The notes below the pieces were generated by a model that had not been told where the DNA came from, ran no database searches, and saw only the letters and a program-made list of their open reading frames with translations. Shown here piece after piece: positions 20,251 through 31,877 of a stretch of 64,000 bases of DNA (position 1 is the stretch's first letter; the number at the start of each line of letters is the position of its first letter). Location of the stretch: the NCBI GenBank assembly GCA_022495005.1, contig JAGYXB010001010.1, positions 186,001 to 250,000 on the forward strand, given 5' to 3'. The position numbers were made by a program, and so were the translations under genes. Origin of the DNA: Rhyacophila brunnea (taxonomy: Eukaryota > Arthropoda > Insecta > Trichoptera > Rhyacophilidae).

Positions 20251-22041
20251 TTAAGGGGGGACATGCTCGTCGAAGGTCAAAATTGAGTTTTTATTGTATT
20301 TTCAAACCATGATCCTGGACACGTCTTAAACGTTGTAGATAATTTATTTATATAATTTTGAAGCCTCATTATCCTTTATAGTTATTTTAAACATTTGATG
20401 ACTGCATAAAGTATTTTTGTTACATAAAATAGTATTCTTTTAAACCTCTCGCTCTGATGTTTTAGAATATAGTCATATTTCGGTACATAACTGTGCAGTG
20501 GTGCTTAGATTTTTTACATTTATTAATTTTAAACGCATTTATAAAACCATTAACATAATTTATTACGAGATAATTTTTGTAAAATATTCACGATAAAAAA
20601 TTATATTGATAATCTCTGTGATCCCAAATTTGACAAAAATTAGGCATTTTATTATTCAAAAAATCGGCAAGATTAACACATTTGAAGATGATTCTAAAGA
20701 TACTTATTATAAGCTAATGTCTTTGACCATTCAAGTGTGATAAACATCTTATGAATAATGATTGCTTTATAATAATTATTGACCTAAGAATAAGGTAGTG
20801 TTTTTTTGAAATACGCCATTTCTTTTGTCATTCCCCAGTGGTTAAGCTACAACATACGGCCGTAGCCATAAATTGACAAACTATAATTAAAGTAGGGAGT
20901 AAAATTATGTTAACGCGCGTGTTTGAACATGTACCTAACCGAATTTTTTTTTAAACTGTACATGTTCAAACACGCGCGTCAATATCATTTTACTCCCTAC
21001 TTCAATTGTAGTTTGTCAATTTATGGCTACGGCCGTATGTTGTAGCTTAACTACTGGGGAATGACAAAATAAATGGCGTGTTTCAAAAAAACACTACCTT
21101 ATTCTTAGGTCAATAATTATTATAAAGCAATCAATATTCATAAGATGTTTATCACACTTGAATGGTCAAAAACATAAATTATAATAAGTATCTTTAGAAT
21201 CATCCTCAAATGTGTTAATCTTGCCGATTTTTTGAATAATAAAATGCCTAATTCTTGTCAAATTTGGGATCACAGAGATTATCAATATAATTTTTTATCG
21301 TGAATCGTGAATAGTTTACAAAAATTATCTCGTAATAAATTATACTAATGGTTTCATAAATGCGTTTAAAAATTAATAAATGTAAAAATCTTAACACCAC
21401 TGCACAGTTATGTACCGAAATATGACTATATTCTAAAACATTAGAGCGAGAGGTTTAAAAGAATACTATTTTATGTAACAAAAATACTTTATGCAGTCAT
21501 CAAATGTTTAAAATAACTATAAAGGATAATAAGGCTTCAAAATTATATAAATAAATTATCTACAACTTGCCGATTCGACTTATAATAAGTATCTTTAGAA
21601 TCATCCTCAAATGTGTTAATCTTGCCGATTTTTTGAATAATAAAATGCCTAATTCTTGTCAAATTTGGGATCACAGAGATTATCAATATAATTTTTTATC
21701 GTGAATATTTTACAAAAATTATCTCGTAATAAATTATACTAATGGTTTTATAAATGCGTTTAAAAATTAATAAATGTAAAAAATCTTAACACCACTGCAC
21801 AGTTATGTACCGAAATATGACTATATTCTAAAACATTAGAGCGAGAGGTTTAAAAGAATACTATTTTATGTAACAAAAATACTTTATGCAGTCATCAAAT
21901 GTTTAAAATAACTATAAAGGATAATAAGGCTTCAAAATTATATAATAGATTATCTACAACGTTTAAGGAGTGTCCAGGATCATGGTTTGAAAATACAATA
22001 AAAACTCAATTTTGACCTACGACGAGCACGTGGGCCGTTAA
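20251..22041. mobile_element. 1.8 kb foldback element, TTAA at both ends
   Basis: The left arm runs from TTAAGGGGGGACATGC at 20251 to the centre near 20945. The right arm returns the whole sequence in reverse complement to GCACGTGGGCCGTTAA at 22041. The arms agree nearly base for base, so the DNA could form a cruciform with arms of about 690 bp. Inside the right arm a block is present twice in direct orientation (21179-21566 and 21580-21960), joined by CTTGCCGATTCGAC. There is no open frame. TTAA at each end fits the piggyBac target site, but whether it is part of the terminus cannot be decided here. Confidence 0.85.
21179..21960 (+). repeat. Tandem duplication within the foldback arm
   Basis: Two nearly identical blocks of about 380-400 bp follow each other. 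The first has GTGAATCGTGAATAG where the second has GTGAATATT, and few other differences are visible. Such high identity means a recent event or an assembly artefact at an inverted repeat. Confidence 0.8.
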
Positions 22042-24045
22042 GTTCATCGAATGGTGATAGCGCCCACATATATGAAAATAAATGCTACTTGTGAAATCGG
22101 CGTAAATTTTGTCTCAAGTCTTACGGTAACCTAAAGCCTAGCAATTGGAGATAGTTTTTATATAATTTAAAACTTTACTTTGATAAAAACTACTAGTCGT
22201 AGAATGTTATTTTTATATTACACTACTAATCCTTTTCTTTTCAATGTGAATAATTATAAATTATTTATTAAAAAAAACTCAAAAATTATTATCTATCTGG
22301 TTAGCAATTAAATTGAGGGGTGTGGTCGAAAAACTGGACAACCCGCATCATGTCATATTTTGAGTTAATTACTTTATCGACTAAAGAAGATATTTCTTTA
22401 TATACTTCAACCATTTTGCGTTGGATATTGACATATTCCACTTAAGTGAGAATGAGTATAGGTGGGCATTATTTTATATTTTCTTAAAATAGGGTCTACT
22501 TAGCTTGTATCTAATTTTTAATTTTTGTATATATACTTTCTAGTTATATAATTAATACTGATCTATTTATATGTTTATAAATGTCGTGTTGCGAACGTCT
22601 TAAATTAATAATTTGTAATGTTCACTATATATATAATAAATCAAATTTTATTTTATTTGAAGTTATCGGTCATAAAAAAAAGGTTAGACCGAGCCGGACT
22701 CCAACTCACGAAGTACCTATTGCTTTAGGACTAAAATCAGTGACTGGTTTAGGTACATGGAAACTCATGTTTTTAAGCCCAAAATTTATACTTTTGCGAT
22801 TGTCTTCTGTTTCACAAAAATATTTTTTAAATTTATAACAATATGTAACCAAGGTTTTAAAAGAAAGCTTCGACTGATTTCAGATTGTAAAAAATACGCA
22901 TGTTTTTAAAACACTACATAGAACTTTCTGACTAAACGACAAACCACCTTATTTATAATTGTTAAGTTGCGCGATATAATTGGACGAATTTTTATTGACA
23001 CAATTTATTTCACAGTACTGGATCACAACACCAAACGATAAAAATGCTATCGTGCAATACCAACTATCTCAAAACATTTCGTCACCACAATACTACAACT
23101 ATGTCACTTGATTTTCACTGTTTTTGAGATAGCTATTGAATATGATTCTACATTTCCTTCTCTACAACATAATAAATCTAGGTAAGTCAGAAGTTAATGA
23201 GAATTGTAATTTTGTATTTGAAAATATTAGGTAACTCTAAAACCATAAATGCAACAAATAAATAAAATATGTAATATATCTACAATATTTTTTTTATAAA
23301 ATTGGACATTATTTAATTATTTCCAATTAGACAAGCACAATTTTCCGTTTGTATTTTAAATAATAATTACAGCCTAGATTTATGTTAATCAAGTAAAGTT
23401 TAAATTTCATTTTCCCATGAATGACCAAATCAGAGTTATCTAGTTGTAGTATTGAGGTAACGATATTATATAACACATTATAGGTTGAGCAATTTTGTGC
23501 AATATCAAATAATATTAGGCTTACTATAAGATATTTAGAACATACAACTCTATTAAAGCTTCAAAATTGGTCATTAAAAGAGACCTTACATAATTATACT
23601 CATTAATAAACAGCGTTATGTGGTAAAGGCATGTTTCCACAAAAAAAAAGTGTTAAATTTTTATGACCAACTTTATAAGAAACATAAAATTAAGAGTTTT
23701 ACACGAACCCCAAGTAGAACGACCAATGGAATAAACATTATTTATAGTTTTTATATGGCGTTTTTATTTGCCGAAATTGGGTCATTTATATTCTGCGGAT
23801 AACCCAGTTGTCATTGTTCCTAATAAGCTGAAACCACTGAATATTTTACGTCTAAACTCTCCCATAAATGGCTTTCTCTCATTTTTCAGAATATATACCA
23901 CTTACTGGCCGGAAAAATAAACTTTTTTTTCGAGAAAATAGCAAACACTTTGTATTTTATTTGTCTTTGCAATCTTTATGATTGGCCAAATGGCAAATAC
24001 GCAGCGGTATTAAAATTATTATAAATTCAAACAAAATTTCAGCGT
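22042..24045. other. AT-rich region with one possible tRNA-like remnant (about 22679-22760, minus)
   Basis: On the minus strand GAGTTGGAGTCCGGCTCGG resembles a T-arm and is followed by a run of T. No A box is convincing. The open frames at 22581-22838 and 23620-23802 have no motifs. Confidence 0.3.
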
Positions 24046-24048
24046 TCC

Positions 24049-24130
24049 TACAAGGGTTCCGAGTTCGATTCGCAGTGAGGTCACACAATACATCGTTGTT
24101 AATATCTCACTCATGAGTATGTCTTTAATA
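24049..24130 (+). repeat. SINE family 1 fragment
   Basis: GGGTTCCGAGTTCGATTCGCAGTGAGGTCACACAATA corresponds to the B-box half of the SINE at 16052. The A-box half is missing or unrecognisable. Confidence 0.45.
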
Positions 24131-24280
24131 AAATTGTTTCACTGCTGCTACTACTATACTACTATCTCATTACCTACGACTACTCTAATTTAATTACCCT
24201 AATAGCCTATTATGTAAAAATAAAAACGTAACTTATTCTATAAAATTAATCTATCATTCAATAAATAACCATAAAGAATA

Positions 24281-24460
24281 TGTCGCTCTCATGGTGCAGT
24301 GCGAAAGGCGCTGGCATTTCATCTGGGTGCTCTGGGTTCAATTCCCGGATAGGACACATTATATTTATGTGATTTTCTCAAAGCCTGGATGTTTGTGATT
24401 GTTCCAATTACTGCAACAACCTTGTACGAAAAAGCAAGGACATGGTTATTAATAATAATA
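24281..24460 (+). mobile_element. tRNA-derived SINE, family 1, full copy
   Basis: TCGCTCTCATGGTGCAGTGC, AAAGGCGCTGG, GGGTTCAATTCCCGG and the body to AAAAGCAAGGACATGGTTAT follow the copy at 16052. It ends in a (TAA/AAT)n tail. Among the copies in the window it is the most complete. No flanking duplication was established. Confidence 0.85.
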
Positions 24461-25520
24461 TTATAAAAAAAACTTTAGCAGCAACCTTTCAATATTTAGA
24501 ATAACAAACATTATTAACCTATTTCAGATAATTGACCAGCTGATGATTCTAGTCTTTGGTATTTTTTTTATTTTTGTTAGATATTTCTTTAAAGCCAACA
24601 CCAATATATTTAAAAATCCAATCATAATTTCAAATATTTCTATGACTACTTACATAATTTAAAAACGAAATATTGAAATTATATATAAAATAAAAAGGTA
24701 GTAGCAGTTTTAGTAAACTTTTGTAAAATTTAATTTGGCTGTTGGTCCATATTTTTTCTTTTTAAAACTGTCTTTAATTGATTAAAAACTTAAAAACTAA
24801 AAATATAATGATAATTTAACAATAAACTCATCATTCATCAATAATCAAAATCAGTTTTTAAAATACGCACTGTTCACGAATATTATTATGATAACGTAAA
24901 TAAATGTCTAATGTGTTGTGTTAAAAAGCATATCAGAAATATCGCCTCATCTACTGAAAAATAATATTTCATATTTTTATCAGAGATTTTTTACTTAAAT
25001 ATTTTATTTAGGCATTCACTCAATGCGTTGTAAAGAGGAGGTAATCTGAAATATACTAAGAAACTGTATTTACAATGTTACAAGAGAACCTGTACAATGT
25101 ACCAATTTATCTAAATCTAAAACGGGCTTCTTTTCACTGTGCCAAGAAAGTATTTTCTCTCTTCTTTCACTTATTTGAATGAATGGGCATCTTTTTGGAG
25201 AGGGAAGCGCACAGCCAAGATATCGATTGGCTAAAAAGACTCTCAAACGAATTCAATGTATGGTAAATGCTTCAAAAAGTAATGGAAAAATATATCTCTT
25301 AAATACTAAGTATTCCATGAATTTGAATAACAAATGTGCTATTATTTTTCATATAGCAAAGTATTATTATTTCTACTCTAATCTAGCTACATAATATCTA
25401 TAATAAATATCATATTTCATATTTTTGAAATTATCAATATTATTAAAATTTATATCTTTGCAGAATATAAAAAATAACAGATTTATTTACTTGAGGACGC
25501 ACATTAGAATATGAGACATA
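24461..25520. other. AT-rich stretch, nothing recognised
   Basis: The 71-codon frame at 25179-25394 begins with a slightly basic, protein-like run but has no motif I know. Confidence 0.4.
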
Positions 25521-26420
25521 GCAAGAATAGCTCGCATTCGAATGGGAATGGCTGGAGCAGCAGTCAACTTGATGCATAATGTGTGTTATATTAGAAGTAT
25601 ATTACCATCACGTCACGTGAGCTCACATACTATAACCACCAGATCATTCAATAATAAAAACTTAAGACCTACAAAATTAATGTGTTAATTACTAATCATC
25701 TGAAGCTCCTTTCCAAACCACTAAAACAAATATACGTGAGAGCACGTGACTCAAAAATGTGTAATGTGTGTGGTGTGATCCGCTTGAGGTGACCTTAGTG
25801 TAGTTTTAGTACATTTAGATAGATTTTTATAACTGATATTATTCGTTTTCGGCTCAAAATTCCTACGGGATGGGAGTAACTGTCTGTATTTTTAACACTA
25901 AGTTAAACAATATTGCACACTGTTAGTGAGAGTGTTAGTGTTATTAGTGAGAGCTTACCGTGAGTTTACATGACGTGATCGTAATGTGTTTCTAACATTT
26001 TTCATATCTTTACTCAGTTAAAACCAAATTTCCACCTGTTTGCTGGCTTGATACTGATGGTACTGCTTTACATACCACATTGCGAAGAGTCAAAGAAACC
26101 GTATACTGAGCTTCAAAAAAAGATACTTGTAGCTGATACTGGTATAACTAAGAGTAGCGAGGAGATAAAAAATATTCAGCATCTCGAAAGTGATTAAGTT
26201 ACGTCGGACCTGGCTCAGTCACCCACCACGAATGCTTTAATATAGTTTTAATTTGACTTGCTTTTTCTTCAGCCAAAGAATCTCGACTGCATAGTGTATA
26301 TATGTTATTACTACATAATAGCTGGTACTGTTATAACCTGGGAATGCACAGAAAGAGTGGAAAGCGACAGGGATTCTTCGTAGCGCTATGAGGTATCGAT
26401 ACACTCTGACTAAAGACTAA
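25521..26420 (+). pseudogene. Non-LTR retrotransposon tail, family A, interrupted and decayed
   Basis: Fragments RIRMGMAGAAVNLM, then GTALH, RILSFKK-like, EEIK and a distorted RTWLSH follow the order of 5251-5800 and 51231-51800 but with many stops and frameshifts. After NLM the reading is interrupted by the element at 25591-25995 and resumes with CAGTTAAAACCAAATTTCC. The end GCGACAGGGATTCTT is retained. It is older than the other copies. Confidence 0.7.
25591..25995. mobile_element. 405 bp TIR element inserted in the retrotransposon tail
   Basis: The left end reads TTAGAA, four bases, ATTAC, one base, ATCACGTCACGTGAGCTCAC. The right end in complement reads TTAGAA, four bases, ATTAC, one base, ATCACGTCATGTAAACTCAC. 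It disrupts the retrotransposon reading exactly between two segments that are contiguous in the other copies. It has no open frame. The superfamily is not determined and flanking duplications are unclear. Confidence 0.75.
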
Positions 26421-27546
26421 ACATGAACTTAGAAGAAGATGTCTTTTATAGGTATATTTAAATATCTTATATTAGATAGAAAATTAGATATAACCAGTGC
26501 TAAATATACCACTTTGTTGACATGTTAAGAATATAAGAAAATGAACATCACTTATTTTCTCGAGAAAACGTTAATAATAAAAAATGATCAGTTAAAATGA
26601 CTGATAAGTCAGGTATATTTCCTATTACTAATGGTACATTTAAAAAACTCAAAAGGAGACACTGATGTAAAGGGTTGAAAATCCTTGTTATATGACAAGT
26701 ATTTTTATCTCATTCTGAATTAAATAAATGTAGTATACATACTTACTAATTTGAAACCATAAAAATTATATTTTCTCTATCTAAATATAATGTGGTACAT
26801 ATGGCTGAACGATATCGTACCGGCTTATTATTTATCGGGTTTTTAGCCCCCAGAGCTGTCATTTAAATTGAGAGCATGGGTATAATAGGTTAAGCAAATG
26901 TATAAAAAAAAATTCTCCAAAAATCTGTTACGAAAATACTTCGTAAGGTGGCCAAGATTAACATCAGATTATAGAGCCAATTAAAAAAGTACACATTGTG
27001 TGATAAATAAATAAAATAATTATTAATAGTATAGGCATCTAGTTTATAAATATATTTTATAATAAATTGCCGTTTGTTTCTATATTATAAAAGAAGTCTA
27101 GCTTTCTCCACTTATTTACTCTTTCCATTGCAATTTAGGTATCACTATGAAGCAACAGCAAACTTTCGCGTCGTTATGCTGCACATTTTATACGCCCGCC
27201 TCGCTAAATTTGAACCTTTAACGTGGAGTAATGTTAGTGGATTAAATTCAGCATAATGCGTGTAGTGTTTACCAAAAGCCCTCTCTGAGCTTTCGCTGGG
27301 AAACAAAAGCTTTTAACAAATTAACTGATCGCGTAGTGGCGTCGCTCGCTCACAATCCTTAAATCGTTTTGTATCAATTTGCGTTTAGCAGCTAAATTAC
27401 TTGTTTAAAGCCCGCCTACCTCCTCCGTTTTCTGCCGCCCTGATACAAACAGGGATGCGGTATCGAATCAACGTGTCCATCGGTATTTAAAATAAATGAA
27501 GTTTAAATGTGATAATTTTTTATTTGAATTGATGTAATACTTATTT
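26421..27546. other. AT-rich, then a GC-elevated island at about 27120-27490
   Basis: The island holds TACCTCCTCC (27417-27426) and TGCCGCCCTGATACAAACAGGG, the second instance of the motif seen at 18721 and 45832. The 60-codon frame at 27074-27256 has no motif. Confidence 0.3.
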
Positions 27547-28097
27547 GAGGCGTCTAATTACAAAAGCGACAAGTCCACAATTCAATATTTTCGGGAAACA
27601 ACGTTTTTATGATTCAAGCTTCAATTATTTGTTTTAACGTGAGATTATTTTTCTCCGTTGTATTCTATGTCAAAATTAGAACCAAATGGCAATTTGTTTC
27701 AGCCGATAAACTCTTAAATGTAATAATAATATAGGCAAAATAAAATTGGACATAGCGCTATTTGTACTTCACTTTTTAATTTACTCCGCATAAGGCACAT
27801 ATTTCCGTGGCAACGTCATGAGTTTACCAGATCCTACAGCATAGGAGACGCCAATATTGAACGTTTTCTTATTGGTTGACGCGAAATCAACCAAGCTTTA
27901 AATAATATTATGAAAAACGGACTTGGCTCTTTTTGTAATAAATCGAGACTTAACAATTTTTTTTTCGTAGGGTTATGTCGCGTTTTGGAATTAATAGATC
28001 AATACATATTGTGTAAAATTATACAAAGAATACGTGCGTATTTTTTTCTCGGTTTTGACTAAATGTGGACTTATCGCTTTTTGGAATTAGACGTCTC
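27547..28097. mobile_element. 551 bp TIR element
   Basis: GAGGCGTCTAATTAC, then AAAGCGACAAGTCCAC, is mirrored at the right end by GTGGACTTATCGCTTT and GGAATTAGACGTCTC. No coding sequence and no obvious target duplication were seen. The GC-rich middle (27800-27910) differs from the flanks. Confidence 0.7.
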
Positions 28098-28486
28098 ATT
28101 TGTTCATTTACTACTAAACGAATATATTTGTGATTGTTGTTTTTTTATTTATTTTTACTGTAATTGCATAAATCTATTTTTGTTTAAATATTATAATGAA
28201 ATATAATATTATATACATTAATTTTATATATGTTTTATAAAACAATAGTTGTTACAACTATTTATAATAATATACTTTTAACGTATATAACGATACTAAT
28301 TAAATGCTGTATTAATATTTAAATTTATATATTTTCACAGAATACGTCATTGAAAACATCCAACACAAAAAGAAACTCCATAAAATCAAAACATTGAAAC
28401 ATCAATAATATCAAATTAAGCTTCAATATTGTGACCATACCGAAATTAGATTCGATATTAATAACAATGATTTCAAATTACACACA
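28098..28486. other. AT-rich spacer
   Basis: Nothing recognised. The words TTTCAAATT and ACACATCAAG lead into the pentamer array. Confidence 0.4.
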
Positions 28487-28921
28487 TCAAGTCAAGTCAA
28501 GTTATGTCAAGTCAAGTCAAGGTAAGTTAAGTTAAGTTAAATTAAGTCAAGTTAAGTCAAGTTAAGATAAGTCAAGTCAAGTCAAGTCAAGTCAAGTCAA
28601 GTCAAGTCAAGTCAAGTGAAGTCAAGTTAAGTTAAGTTAAGATAAGTCAAGTCAAGGTAAGTTAAGTTAAGTTAAATTAAGTCAAGTCAAGTGAAGTCAA
28701 GTTAAGTCGAGTTAAGTTAAGATAAGTCAAGTCAAGTTTAGGTTAAGTTAAATTAAATTAAGTCAACTCAGGTCAAGTCAAGTTAAGTAAAGTTAAGTCA
28801 AGTCAAGTTATGTCAAGTCAGGTAAAGTTAAGTTAAGTTAAGTTAAGTCAAGTTAAGTCAAGTCAAGTCAGGTTAAGTTAAGTTAAGTCAAGTTAAGTCA
28901 AGTCTTAAGTTAAGTCAAGTT
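28487..28921. repeat. Pentanucleotide minisatellite, (AAGTC/AAGTT)n
   Basis: About 435 bp built of the pentamers AAGTC and AAGTT, interrupted by AAGGT, AAGAT, AAGTG and AAATT variants. One run of at least eight pure AAGTC units is at 28573-28615. The two main variants tend to occur in blocks, which suggests slippage and higher-order duplication. It is not the insect telomere repeat TTAGG. Confidence 0.95.
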
Positions 28922-29924
28922 ATTCTTGAATTCATGAATTTTACTAAAATCAGCTATGGAAATTAGCGCGCCTCACGGTGGCTTCCTGTAAACTGACTTG
29001 TGCATTAGTTAATTATCACAACAATTAATTATCACAGTACATTAATATAAATTGTTTTGATATATACATACAACCATAAAATTATCCTACAGCTTTGCCC
29101 GTTTTTGCGAGCGATTGTGTGCCTTATTCGTCATGTCCAATAGGTTTAAATGAAAAATCGGCTCTCGGATCGTGAAATATCGGTAAACCATAGTTGACAG
29201 CCGTTTGACGAAATTCCACCCGAAGTCGGTGATTTTTATTCATTTCCTGATACATTTTCCAGCGACACGCCACTTTATTGACGACTGATTATGTCGGAAT
29301 TTATTTTTTCACAATGTTTGCAACACTCAAACCGACTAACCAAAGATGGCCGCTTTAAATTTAAAATGCGTTTTAACCGATATATACAATCAATTTTCAC
29401 AAACTAATCATAATAAGATTAACAGATAAACATATTAGAACTGATTTATTTAAATTTTTATGAATTAAGTTCTTTGTTTAAGTTAAGTTTCTACACCTCT
29501 GACGGAAAGGAAGTCTTTTGACACTGCGCGTATTTATCACGCTATGTATACTTAATTACGGTATTTCAATTGACTAACTACATGCATGCATTCGAGTAAC
29601 TACAATTTGAAGTGAGCACAATTTTTTAAAACTTAACACAGTCACAAAAAAATCACTTTTAAAAACTAGGTACCATCCGTCATTTGTTGTTCATGTAAAA
29701 AACGACAGGTGATATTATTTACGTCTCAATGATTTAAAAATGCACAGCACTATATAATAACTCACATTTATAACAAGTACCCGTAGATAACTATAATTAT
29801 TCAAATAAACAATAACATTTATACGAATTCCGATTAAAACTGATCATTTCATTGAAACGCGGGCGCACGAAATATCGGCGTTTTAACATAACCAAGGAAT
29901 AACATTTCCAAATTTAATGTCACT
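28922..29924. other. No recognised gene; short GC-elevated patches
   Basis: Patches at 28960-29000 and 29100-29360 have no open frame of note. No repeat partner was found. Confidence 0.4.
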
Positions 29925-30710
29925 TTTTTTTTTGTACGGCTGTTGAATGATTTTTTTTTGAACCAATCAAACTTATATACATTTAATTAGCTCATTATAT
30001 AACCCAAAAATATTTAAAAGGTATCAACCAGTGTTGCCAACTAAAATTTTCAAAGTTCAGTAGATTTTTTGATTTTTTCTTCAAATTATCAGTAGATTGA
30101 CAAAAATGTATAAAATTCAACGATTGTGTTTGGTGAAAGCGTGCATATTGACACAATCTTACAAGTGTCTTTTAAAAAATCATGTAATGCCAAGTCAAAA
30201 TTTAAAATTTCAGTAGATTAAAAATTAGTAGATTTCATAAAATATCAGTAGATTTTGAAAAATGTGGTTTATTAGATATGATTTAAAACTAATAAGAATA
30301 ACAATAACTAATTATATTAATTAATTGTAAGCAATGATGATATTAATGGGTAAAATGGCGCTCTTGGGTAGAGTTACAATGCTTTTTATGTCAATTTATA
30401 AGTGTATAACATCAAAAAATGTCATGCGTAAATCATTACAAGTTTAATATTAAAAGAATCATCAGTTAATTTACAATTATGGAGAAACACAAATATCAGT
30501 AGATTTCTTGAATTTCGAAAAAAATATCAGTTGATCTACTGAAATTTCAGTAGACATGGCAACACTGGATCAACCATAGAATATTATTTCAAAATTTGAT
30601 AACGTAACATTTTTTTATGGCTGTTAAATGATAATTTTTTAAACCAATAAAACTTATATACATTCAATTAGCTCATATAACCCAAAAATATTTAAAAGGT
30701 ATTCAACAAT
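29925..30710. repeat. Pair of 100 bp direct repeats flanking a hAT-like insertion
   Basis: GGCTGTTGAATGATTTTTTT, ACTTATATACATTTAATTAG and CCCAAAAATATTTAAAAGGTAT (about 29938-30028) recur at 30617-30704 with few changes. The first copy ends at the left boundary of the element at 30029. In the second copy the sequence runs on through GGTATTCAACAATAATTGG, so it serves as a related unoccupied site on the left side. Confidence 0.75.
30029..30567. mobile_element. hAT-like miniature element with CAGTGTTGCCA termini
   Basis: Starts CAGTGTTGCCAAC and ends ATGGCAACACTG, complementary over at least eleven bases. The flanks are GTATCAAC and GATCAAC, compatible with an 8-base duplication carrying a one-base loss. 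Internally the word CAGTAGATT or AGTAGATT recurs at least six times in one orientation. No transposase is present. A second element with similar termini is at 61371-61901. Confidence 0.75.
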
Positions 30711-30719
30711 AATTGGTGT

Positions 30720-31715
30720 TATACATATTATTTAAATGATCATCAACCAGAATCAATCCACTGTTGGATAAAGGCCTCCCTAGCCTGATTCTATTTCTTT
30801 TTGTCATTTGAATTCCTGTATTTATCAAAATCGGTGATATTATATTTATCCTCATATTCATATCGTCATCATAATCATCGACCTGAACCAATTCACTGCT
30901 TGATAAAGGCCTCCTTACCCTGATTCTACTCCTTTCTGTCATTTGAATTGCTGTATTTATCAAAATCGGAGATATTATATTTATCTACATATTTGTATCG
31001 TTATCATCATCATCATCAACTAGGATCAATCCACTGCTGGATGAAGGGTTCCGCAACCTGATTCTACTACTAGCAGTTAAACGAATTTGTGATACTATAC
31101 CTATTTATATCATCCTTATCGACATCGACCTGAACCAATCCACTGCTGGATTAAGGCCTCCCTAGCCTGATTCTATTCCTTTCTGCATTTTAATTGCTGT
31201 ATTTATCAAAATCGGTGATATTATATTTATCTACATATTTATATTGTCATTATCGTCATCGACCTGAACCAATCCACTGCTGGATAAAGGCCTCCCTAGC
31301 CTGATTCTACTCCTTTCTGTCTTTTGAATTGCTGTATTTATCAAAATAGTGAAATTATATTTATCTACATATTCATATCGTTAATCATCAACTAGGATCA
31401 ATTCACTGCTGGATGAAGAGTTCCCTAGCCTGATTCTATTTCTTTCTGTCATTTGAATTGCTGTATTTATCAAAATCGGTGATATTATATTTATCTACAT
31501 ATTAATATCGTTATCGTCACCATCGACCTGATCCAATCCACTGCTGGATAAAGGCTTTCCTACCCATATTCTACTTCTATCTGTCATTTGAATTGCTGTA
31601 TTTATCAAAATTGGTGATATTATATTTGTCTGCATACTCATATCGTTATCATCATCATCAACTAGGATCAATCCACTGCTGGATGAAGGATTCCGCAACC
31701 TCATTCTACTACTAT
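30720..31715 (-). repeat. Tandem array, about eight units of 107-140 bp, inside a Helitron-like element
   Basis: Each unit, read on the minus strand, joins AGCAGTGGATTG, GTCGATGATGATGA, a conserved AATATAATATCACCGATTTT and AATACAGCAATTCAAATGAC. Cores lie near 30755, 30890, 31028, 31137, 31270, 31403, 31537 and 31672. The DNA reads open in pieces on the minus strand (30703-30963, 31495-31704) because several units are near 135 bp, but frames break between units. It abuts the element end at 31716-31877. Confidence 0.9.
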
Positions 31716-31877
31716 CAGCGAAATGTCAAACTGTCTGACGTGAATAAAAAACCCATCCCGAAGAGAAAACTATGGCGCCATCTATGCATACTTCACAATT
31801 ATATTAAAATCCAACACCGCCAAGCCGTCTGCAAGACCTAGCGAGACAGACTGGCGAGAGCCAGCTGGCTCAGCTAG
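31716..31877 (+). mobile_element. Helitron-like 3' end
   Basis: From CTGTCTGACGTGAAT through CATCCCGAAG, AAAACTATGGCGCC, AAAATCCAACACC and GCAAGACCTAGCGAGACAGA, the segment matches the complement of 52673-52840. It ends with the 14-base palindrome GAGCCAGCTGGCTC (31858-31871), two bases, then CTAG followed by host T. A 3' palindrome just before CTRR, with insertion next to T and no target duplication, is the Helitron signature. No Rep/helicase frame is present, so the element would be nonautonomous. The 5' end was not located. Confidence 0.75.

Noticed and set aside
28487..28921. CRISPR array or telomere repeat
   Set aside because: There are no spacers between units and the pentamer is not TTAGG. 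The window is eukaryotic in character.
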